Shown here: in pieces, positions 1 through 5,329 of the stretch
How positions within the stretch are numbered: the first letter of the stretch is position 1
Layout of the letters: each line of letters opens with the position of its first letter
Assembly (NCBI GenBank): GCA_021792235.1
Contig: JAJYVC010000033.1
Span: 1-13,454 of the forward strand
Length of the DNA stretch: 13,454 nucleotides
Source of the DNA: Microcaldota archaeon
GTDB lineage: Archaea > Micrarchaeota > Micrarchaeia > Micrarchaeales > CABMGC01
Direction: 5' to 3'
The notes under the pieces: model-generated
Databases searched by the model: none
The model's input: the letters and a program-made list of their open reading frames with translations, nothing else
What the model was told of the DNA's origin: nothing
Position numbers and translations under genes: made by a program

Positions 1-158
1 TGGCAGTGCCAACCCCCGAAAGCGCTCCCACCGTGCCGCCGAACCATGTAAGCAATATCGGGGTCATCAACGCTCCGGACCCCACGCTTGTAAGCCCAAC
101 TATTGTTCCGACTACCATTCCTAGGGCTATTGCTGCAACGATTGTCAACGGATCCATA
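1..158 (-). CDS. TauE/SafE (TSUP) family permease, N-terminal part, cut by window edge
   Basis: Read on the minus strand from an ATG at 158-156, this frame stays open to the window edge and gives 52 residues. It begins MDPLTIVAAIALGMVVGT and continues into a glycine-rich stretch containing SVGSGALMTPILL. This is the N-terminal signature of TauE/SafE (TSUP) permeases, in which a first membrane helix is followed by a G-x-G-S/G-x-L-x-x-P motif. Members export or import sulfite, sulfonates and other small anions; the substrate cannot be told here. A TATA-like element at 191-200 would start transcription about 11 bases before this ATG, so the transcript would be nearly leaderless. No Shine-Dalgarno site is visible. 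An in-frame ATG at 190-188 is possible but would lie too close to the TATA box. The gene is divergent from a second TSUP gene at 415. The family call is fairly sure; completeness is unknown. Confidence 0.75.
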
Positions 159-190
159 ATGTATCTAAATGTAATAACATTTAACAACAT

Positions 191-200
191 TAAAATATAA
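191..200 (-). promoter_or_regulatory. TATA box for the left-edge permease
   Basis: On the minus strand the sequence reads TTATATTTTA, close to the archaeal TATA consensus, with a purine-rich GGAAGC just upstream as a possible BRE. It is centred about 38 bases before the ATG at 158, which fits a start site roughly 11 bases upstream of the gene. Inferred from sequence only. Confidence 0.5.
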
Positions 201-217
201 AGCTTCCGATAGCGCCG

Positions 218-234
218 TGCTGCTAGTGGCAGCA
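218..234. repeat. Small perfect inverted repeat
   Basis: TGCTGC, then a 5-base loop TAGTG, then GCAGCA forms a 6-base-pair hairpin. It lies just upstream of the minus-strand TATA box, where it could be an operator or part of a transcript end. Small hairpins of this size also arise by chance. Confidence 0.3.
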
Positions 235-372
235 GCGTTTCTCAGAGGACACAAGGCTACTATACAAACAAAAGCAAGGAAGTTGTAAGAGAAATAATAA
301 AGGATCCATTAGAGCTAATAATGCAAAAAGAAAGCGACTTTGAGAATATGGCCGAGCGCAAGGACCTTATGA

Positions 373-380
373 TTTTATAA
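373..380 (+). promoter_or_regulatory. TATA box for the TSUP/DUF1634 unit
   Basis: TTTTATAA lies about 38 bases upstream of the TTG start at 415. Transcription would start near 402-406, leaving a short leader with GGTG at 409-412. The motif and spacing fit an archaeal promoter, but no experiment supports it. Confidence 0.45.
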
Positions 381-414
381 GTTCAAGTCACATTATAATG
401 CGTCAAGTGGTGCA

Positions 415-1269
415 TTGTCCTTCTTAGTTTACTTCATGCTGCTGCTTGTGGTTGGCGTCGCCGCCGGCTTTGTAGGCTCCCTCAGCGGCCTTGGGGGTGG
501 GGTGATTGTGATACCTGCCCTCACTGTCCTTCTTGGAGTTCCCATACAGTACGCTGCAGGTGCCAGCCTTATAGCCACGATAGCTACGTCAAGCGGAGCG
601 GCCAGTGCATACGTCAAGGACAGGCTGGCAAATATAAAGATAGGCATGTCACTTGAGATTGCAACTACACTTGGAGCGATAGCCGGCGCGCTCATTGCCG
701 CAGCGATATATGCAAAAGGATTGTTCCATATAATATTCATAATCTTCGGAATAGTGCTGCTCTCATCCATTCTGCCAACATTCATGCAGTATAAAAGGTC
801 AGGGTGGAAGAAGCTCAATACTGACTGGACCACCAAGTTCTTCCAGCTGGAAGGCAAATACTACGACTCATCTGAGAGGAGGACTATAAGGTATTTCGGA
901 TACAGATGGTGGCTCGGAGAGGCCGTTATGGCTTTAGCAGGAATAATCTCAGGCCTTCTAGGTATAGGATCCGGAGTGCTCAAGGTTATAGGCATGGATT
1001 GGGGGATGAAGCTGCCAATGAAGGTCACAACATCCACGAGCAACTTCATGATAGGAGTTACGGCTGCAGCTGGAAGCTCTGTCTACTGGGCTCTTGGATA
1101 CATACAGCCATTCATAGCCGCACCAACGGTCATAGGAATAATTGTAGGATCATTTGCAGGATCAAGGATCTTGAACAGGTCCAAGGTGTCAAAGATAAGG
1201 CTCTTTTTCATGATAATTCTCGCTATCGCCGCTGTGGAGATGATCCTGCGCGGGCTCAAGGTGCTGTGA
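415..1269 (+). CDS. TauE/SafE (TSUP) family membrane permease
   Basis: This 284-residue integral membrane protein has the duplicated organisation of TSUP/TauE-SafE transporters. The first half carries SLSGLGGGVIVIPAL (residues 22-36) after the first helix, and the second half carries the matching GLLGIGSGVLKVIGM (residues 180-194). A hydrophilic loop at about 125-162 separates the halves. The helices fall at about 4-24, 27-60, 77-98, 103-122, 167-186, 204-224, 229-249 and 259-280. Family members move sulfite, sulfonates, sulfoacetate or other anions across the cytoplasmic membrane; the substrate here is not evident. The TTG at 415 is chosen because it follows GGTG at 409-412 and keeps the whole first helix. 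The ATG at 436 would shorten that helix. The stop overlaps the start of a DUF1634 gene, the usual partner in archaea and bacteria. Confidence 0.85.
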   Translation: MSFLVYFMLLLVVGVAAGFVGSLSGLGGGVIVIPALTVLLGVPIQYAAGASLIATIATSSGAASAYVKDRLANIKIGMSLEIATTLGAIAGALIAAAIYAKGLFHIIFIIFGIVLLSSILPTFMQYKRSGWKKLNTDWTTKFFQLEGKYYDSSERRTIRYFGYRWWLGEAVMALAGIISGLLGIGSGVLKVIGMDWGMKLPMKVTTSTSNFMIGVTAAAGSSVYWALGYIQPFIAAPTVIGIIVGSFAGSRILNRSKVSKIRLFFMIILAIAAVEMILRGLKVL

Positions 1270-1676
1270 TGGATCTGGAAACCGATATATCAAAGGCTCT
1301 CAGGGCTGGTGTGGCGATATGTCTGGCCTTCCTACTTGTTGGAACTGCACTTGTATTCATAAACTCAGGAGCGGATGGATACACCATAGACCAGATAGTG
1401 TCTAACGCATCTACAATAAACTCATCAGGATTCAGCCTTGTGGAGATAGTTTCGGGGCTTGCCCGCCTCGATGGCCTAAGCTTCATATTCGTTGGGCTGA
1501 TGGTGCTCATAGCCACCCCGATAATAAGGGTCCTGATGTCAATATTCGCATTCGCGATGGAGAGGAACTGGCTTTATACTGTAATAACCATCATAGTATT
1601 CATTGATCTTATGGTGGCTATATTCGTAGTGCCCCAGTTCATACATGGTATGATTAGTACGACTAGGCTTCCATGA
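1269..1676 (+). CDS. DUF1634 family small membrane protein
   Basis: The product has 135 residues and three predicted membrane helices: about 12-31, 69-92 and 101-122. A polar extracytoplasmic stretch at about 32-65 separates the first two. The TPIIRVLMSIFAF segment (83-95) at the end of helix 2 matches the T-P-x-x-R-V signature of DUF1634, a family often encoded next to TSUP permeases and of unknown role, perhaps an accessory subunit. The start is the ATG at 1269, overlapping the TGA of the permease (TGATG), with a GGTG ribosome site at 1260-1263. This implies translational coupling. The frame is open upstream to 906, but that part is a shadow of the permease gene. The gene ends only 25 bases from the convergent rpoA2 stop. 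Confidence 0.8.
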   Translation: MDLETDISKALRAGVAICLAFLLVGTALVFINSGADGYTIDQIVSNASTINSSGFSLVEIVSGLARLDGLSFIFVGLMVLIATPIIRVLMSIFAFAMERNWLYTVITIIVFIDLMVAIFVVPQFIHGMISTTRLP

Positions 1677-1701
1677 CTTCAACCGCAATCAGAATAAGGC
1701 T
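1677..1701. other. Very short convergent gene junction
   Basis: Only 25 bases separate the DUF1634 stop from the rpoA2 stop, and no stem-loop is visible. A T-rich run follows on the plus strand at 1700-1707, inside rpoA2. Transcripts from both sides probably overlap at their 3' ends. Confidence 0.5.
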
Positions 1702-2748
1702 TTATTTATGGCTTGCAGGCTTTATCTTCGCCATGTCCTCCTTCTTTATGGCGAGCTTCACAGAGCCGGTGCCTATGGGTATCTGTTTCCCGACGAGTAT
1801 GTTCTCCGTGACTCCGCGCATAGGATCCACCTCCCCGAACGCCGCGGCATGTATCAGGTGCTTGAGCGTCTCCTCATAAGCTGCCCTGGCGAACACAGAA
1901 TGCTTCTCGCCGCTCAGTCCGTGCCTTCCCACGCCCTTTATTGAACCGCTCGCAGTCATCGCATCGGCTATTAGGTTCAGGTGCCTCTCGTCAACTGAGA
2001 TCTTCTGTTCCTTCAGCGTCTTCTTTAGCTCGAAAGCCAGTGCATTCCTCGCAGCCTCGATGCCGAACAGCCTGTATATGGCGAAAACATCATTGGTGGT
2101 GGTCCTCTCCTTGTCCACTCCCTCCACCTGCATTATGCCCTCTATGTTGCTTCCTGCAGAGACAAGGTAGAATTCACCGGTCTTGTCATCCCTCCTTATC
2201 GTGGCTTTACCTGCGCCGTCGACTCCGCTCACAAGCATCTTCATTATGTTTATTGTCGCAGCGCGTATCTCCTTGAGGTTCCTAGTGTGCATGTTAACTA
2301 CAACTCCATTGTCCTCTACCTTTGATTCCAGGTTAAGCGCCTTGTCTATCTTCGCAGCAACCTGCTTTATCGTTATGCCTTCAGATTCGAGCTCCTGCTT
2401 GTCGAGCACCACCTTTATCTTGCCCTTAGAGAAGTTCTCCAGGATCCTTTTGGCTATGCTGCTCATCCTTACTTCGTTTATCTTCTTGAGTGTCTCTGTG
2501 GCCTTGTCGAAGTCCTTGCCTATCTTCCCGTCAAGGTAGATGTATGTGATGGGTGTAGAGGGCTTCTTCTTGGCGTCAACAAGCTCTATTATCCTAGGAA
2601 GCCCTGAAGTGGATATGGTTGACTCTATTCCTGCCAGGTGGAATGACCTGAGGATCATCTGCGTTCCAGGCTCTCCAACCGACTGTGCGGCTATCATGCC
2701 TACCGGATCTCCGTATTCAACAGAGTACTCATTCTTGTTTTCAGCCAT
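1702..2748 (-). CDS. rpoA2: DNA-directed RNA polymerase subunit A'' (Rpo1C)
   Basis: This 348-residue protein is the C-terminal part of the split largest subunit (Rpb1/beta' equivalent). Near its start it holds the trigger-loop segment AAQSVGEPGTQMILRSFHLA (residues 20-39), with the conserved Met, Arg34, Phe36 and His37. GLPRIIELVDA (49-59) follows, then the jaw/clamp region, and near the end GRHGLSGEKHSVFARAAYEE and RGVTENILVGKQIPIGTG. The start is the ATG at 2748, four bases after the rpoA1 stop, with GTGAT at 2756-2752 as ribosome site. The open frame reaches 2820, but those residues overlap rpoA1 and do not resemble A''. The N-terminus is short: most archaeal A'' proteins, as I recall them, have some 30-40 residues before the GEPGTQ motif's domain, against about 13 here. 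A Thr in the trigger loop is replaced by Ile32. It is the last gene of the operon. Confidence 0.95.
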   Translation of the reverse strand: MAENKNEYSVEYGDPVGMIAAQSVGEPGTQMILRSFHLAGIESTISTSGLPRIIELVDAKKKPSTPITYIYLDGKIGKDFDKATETLKKINEVRMSSIAKRILENFSKGKIKVVLDKQELESEGITIKQVAAKIDKALNLESKVEDNGVVVNMHTRNLKEIRAATINIMKMLVSGVDGAGKATIRRDDKTGEFYLVSAGSNIEGIMQVEGVDKERTTTNDVFAIYRLFGIEAARNALAFELKKTLKEQKISVDERHLNLIADAMTASGSIKGVGRHGLSGEKHSVFARAAYEETLKHLIHAAAFGEVDPMRGVTENILVGKQIPIGTGSVKLAIKKEDMAKIKPASHK

Positions 2749-2751
2749 GCC

Positions 2752-2756
2752 ATCAC
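2752..2756 (-). promoter_or_regulatory. GTGAT ribosome-binding site of rpoA2
   Basis: GTGAT, complementary to ATCAC near the archaeal 16S 3' end, lies three bases before the ATG at 2748. It contains the TGA stop of rpoA1. It decides the start against the in-frame ATGs at 2811 and 2820. Confidence 0.6.
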
Positions 2757-5329
2757 TTATCCTCATCCGCAGCAAGCTTCTGGAACTGCACGAACACCGG
2801 ATTGACGGCATCGCCGCCATATATCGTCTCTATCAGGTTGTTGTTCGCGTCCCTTACGCTGTAATCATGATCGACACAGTAATCTTGCAATGCATTAGAG
2901 AGCCTCCTGTACAGGTATCCTGATCTTGCCGTGAGCAGGGCTTTGTACACTTCAGAGCTCCTTGAACCTACTGCATGCATGAATAGATCGGTAGGTGCAA
3001 GACCAGAGTAATACGAGGTCGATACAAACCCTCTTGCGCCAGGTCTCACGTCCCCAGGCACTATGTGCGGCAGCACCCTGTTGGTATAGTATCCTCTCTT
3101 TATCCTTCCTCCGCTGAGCGTTGCCTGCTGGCCAAGGAACATGGTCATCTGCTCTATGTTGAGCACACTTCCTCTAGATCCGGAGCGGGTCATCTCCACA
3201 GCGGCGTTCTCTTCAGATGTCTCGTACTTGAGAAGCGTCTCTCCCGCCTTGTCCCTAACCAGGTTCAGCTCTGCTATTATCATCCTTTCAAGCGACTGCC
3301 TTAGCGTATATCCTATGAGCGGCTCTAGCTTCCTTGTCCTGTACTGCGCTATGAGCTCGTTTATCTTGCCGAATGTCTCCTCAAGCAGCCTTACTCTCTC
3401 TGCCTCCAGCTTGCTGCTGGTGGTGTATTCCTTAACTCCCACCGTGACCCCCATAAGCGTGACGTATGCATCAGCCACCTTTGCTGATACGAATATGAAG
3501 TCCTTGAGCACTTCCGCTCCGTAATCCTTGCCTATCTTCACGAGCAGCTTGTTGTCGCCTCTTCCGAATGTCTCCTTTGTCACCACTCCGTCAACAAGCT
3601 TACCATCCTTTATCACGAATGGTGCCTTCGACGACTTGCCAGTGAAGTCAAGACCCTTAGGCAGCATCGCCGAGAAGATGTCCTTGCCTCTGTACAGTCC
3701 GTCCTTGGTGGGCTTTGGAAGCTCGTAAACCTTCGCTATCGACAGTATGTATACTGCCTGCTCCTTTGTGAGATATGTGTCATCCTTGGTAAGCAGGTAC
3801 ATGCCGGTTATTCCGTCCTCGTTGTTTGTTATTATCGCATCTCCATCCCTTGGGGAGAAGACCTGGTACTGCGGACTCATGAGGTAAGAAGCTTCAGCCT
3901 GCGCTTCAAGGTTCTGAGGCACATGAAGGTTCATCTCGTCTCCGTCGAAGTCCGCATTGTACGGTGGCGTCACGCAGTAGTTCATCCTGAATGTCCTTCC
4001 CTTAAGCACCTTCGCCTTATGCGACATTATCGAGACTCTGTGCAGAGAAGGCTGCCTGTTGAACAGAGTCACATCGCCGTCCATAAGCTGTCTCTCCATT
4101 ATGTCTCCGGGCTGCAGCTCCTTTATGAGCTCCTCCCTGTTCAGGTCTATTACTCTCTTCCTCTTTCCGTCCTTGGATATAACGTTTATAGCCATCGGGT
4201 ATTCAGATCTTGCAAGAAGCTCTCTAGCCTTATCTATGTTCCACGTGGTGACATAGAAAGGCACCGTCAGCTTAGAAGCTATCTCAAGCGGTACCCCTAC
4301 CTCGTCAAGATTGATGTTAGGGTCTACGCTTATCACGGTCCTTGCAGAGTAGTTGACCCTCTTTCCGCTCAGGTTGTACCTGAACCTGCCTTCCTTGCCC
4401 TTGAGCCTCTGCGCAAGAGTCTTAAGCGCCCTTCCGCTCCTGTGCCTTGCTGGAGGTATGCTTGCGGTCTCGTTGTTGAAGTACGTTGTCACATGATACT
4501 GCAGCAGCTCCCAGAGGTCGTCTATTATGATCTGCGGCGCTCCAGCATTCAGGTTCTGCTCCAGCCTGAGGTTTATCCTCATTATGTCCACTAACTTGTG
4601 TGTCAAATCGTCCTCGCTCCTCTCACCGCTCTCAAGGGTTATCGAGGGGCGCACATTCACCGGAGGCACGAGCAGTATGCTAAGCACGAGCCACTCGGGC
4701 CTGCTGGTTCCGGCATCAATGCCCAGGATCTCAAGTTCTTCCTGACTTATCTTCGAGAGCAGGTCCCGTATCTCGTCAGGCTTGAGCTTGTAATCGTCAA
4801 CGTAGAAATACGTTGGGGCTGAGAACTTCAGCTTCCCCTTCGAAGTGCCGCACCTTTCGCACTTCTTCATGTTCTTGAGCCTCTTGAGCATTGGAAGCGA
4901 ACCTGCCTCTACTCTCTCCTCTATAGCTTCTGGCTCTACATCCTCCACAGCATTCTCCAACTTCGTGAGTGCGCTCCTGTACTCCTGTATGTGTTCGTCG
5001 CTTAGTAGCAGCCTGTGGCAGTTCCTGCATGTGGACTGCAGTATGGTGTATACAATCTTCGAGAATTCGGAGTGCATCACCGGCCTTACCAGCTCTATCC
5101 TGCCGAAATGCCCCGGGCAGGACTTCGCTCTGGCTCCGCAAGTCTTGCACAGCAGTCCAGGATCTATGACTCCCATCCTCTGGTCAAGCAGACCCCCTTC
5201 TATCGGGTAGCCGTCTTCGTTATAGGTGTCAGGCACCGTGAGCTTGACGACGCTTAGCTTCTTCGCCTCATCCGGGCTTAGTATACTGAATTTTATGCTA
5301 TCTATAACCTCTGTCTGCATAATCATCAC
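2753..5329 (-). CDS. rpoA1: DNA-directed RNA polymerase subunit A' (Rpo1N)
   Basis: The 858-residue product is the N-terminal, catalytic part of the split largest subunit and is of normal length. Residues 61-74 form the clamp zinc site CKTCGARAKSCPGH, and Cys101, Cys104, Cys157 and Cys160 form a second one. RYNLSGKRVNYSARTVIS (317-334), RQPSLHRVSIM (425-435) and the Mg-binding NADFDGD (458-464) are all intact, so the enzyme should be active. GFVSTSYYSGLAPTDLFMHA (767-786) leads into the bridge helix, whose centre GSRSSEVYKALLTA (788-801) departs strongly from the usual G-x-R-x-G-L-x-D-T-A-x-x-T-A. The outer start is a GTG at 5329 in a four-base overlap with rpoB1. The ATG at 5320, four bases after GTGAT, is my preferred start and gives 855 residues beginning MQTEVIDSIKF. 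Identity is certain; only the start is open. Confidence 0.97.
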   Translation of the reverse strand: MMIMQTEVIDSIKFSILSPDEAKKLSVVKLTVPDTYNEDGYPIEGGLLDQRMGVIDPGLLCKTCGARAKSCPGHFGRIELVRPVMHSEFSKIVYTILQSTCRNCHRLLLSDEHIQEYRSALTKLENAVEDVEPEAIEERVEAGSLPMLKRLKNMKKCERCGTSKGKLKFSAPTYFYVDDYKLKPDEIRDLLSKISQEELEILGIDAGTSRPEWLVLSILLVPPVNVRPSITLESGERSEDDLTHKLVDIMRINLRLEQNLNAGAPQIIIDDLWELLQYHVTTYFNNETASIPPARHRSGRALKTLAQRLKGKEGRFRYNLSGKRVNYSARTVISVDPNINLDEVGVPLEIASKLTVPFYVTTWNIDKARELLARSEYPMAINVISKDGKRKRVIDLNREELIKELQPGDIMERQLMDGDVTLFNRQPSLHRVSIMSHKAKVLKGRTFRMNYCVTPPYNADFDGDEMNLHVPQNLEAQAEASYLMSPQYQVFSPRDGDAIITNNEDGITGMYLLTKDDTYLTKEQAVYILSIAKVYELPKPTKDGLYRGKDIFSAMLPKGLDFTGKSSKAPFVIKDGKLVDGVVTKETFGRGDNKLLVKIGKDYGAEVLKDFIFVSAKVADAYVTLMGVTVGVKEYTTSSKLEAERVRLLEETFGKINELIAQYRTRKLEPLIGYTLRQSLERMIIAELNLVRDKAGETLLKYETSEENAAVEMTRSGSRGSVLNIEQMTMFLGQQATLSGGRIKRGYYTNRVLPHIVPGDVRPGARGFVSTSYYSGLAPTDLFMHAVGSRSSEVYKALLTARSGYLYRRLSNALQDYCVDHDYSVRDANNNLIETIYGGDAVNPVFVQFQKLAADEDK
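5325..5329 (-). promoter_or_regulatory. GTGAT ribosome-binding site of rpoA1
   Basis: GTGAT spans the TGA stop of rpoB1 and lies four bases before the ATG at 5320. The same geometry recurs at the other rpo junctions, which argues for the ATG at 5320 over the GTG at 5329 or the ATG at 5326. Confidence 0.55.

Larger units (their letters stand above)
213..380 (+). other. Unexplained open frame, possible gene remnant or small gene
   Basis: After an in-frame TAG at 210-212 the frame is open for 55 codons to a TAA at 378-380. The translation includes GYYTNKSKEVVREIIKDPLE and ends DFENMAERKDLMIL. The amphipathic, charged composition looks like real protein. There is no ATG, GTG or TTG in frame before the ATG at 321, which would leave only 19 residues. 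It could be the 3' end of a decayed gene, a small protein with an unusual start, or chance. I do not recognise a family. Its stop overlaps the TATA element of the next gene. Confidence 0.25.
159..414. other. Intergenic region between two divergent permease genes
   Basis: This 256-base gap carries outward-facing TATA-like elements at 191-200 (minus) and 373-380 (plus), an inverted repeat at 218-234, and an uninterrupted plus-strand frame from 213 to 380 with no usual start codon before 321. No tRNA, insertion sequence or repeat array is visible. Confidence 0.6.

Noticed and set aside
6..200. A 64-residue plus-strand protein rich in Pro and Thr
   Set aside because: It is the complement of the minus-strand TSUP permease, whose translation matches the family signature.
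906..1268. Long N-terminal extension of the DUF1634 protein
   Set aside because: The extension overlaps the conserved permease gene in another frame and its translation is not membrane-protein-like; the family starts at the ATG at 1269.
2749..2820. A longer rpoA2 start with 24 more residues
   Set aside because: The extension overlaps rpoA1, is rich in Arg, Ser and Cys, and does not resemble the A'' N-terminus; the ATG at 2748 has a well-placed GTGAT.
3923..4594. A 223-residue plus-strand frame opposite rpoA1
   Set aside because: It is antisense to a highly conserved gene, has no recognisable motif or ribosome site, and long antisense frames follow from the codon bias of the rpo genes.
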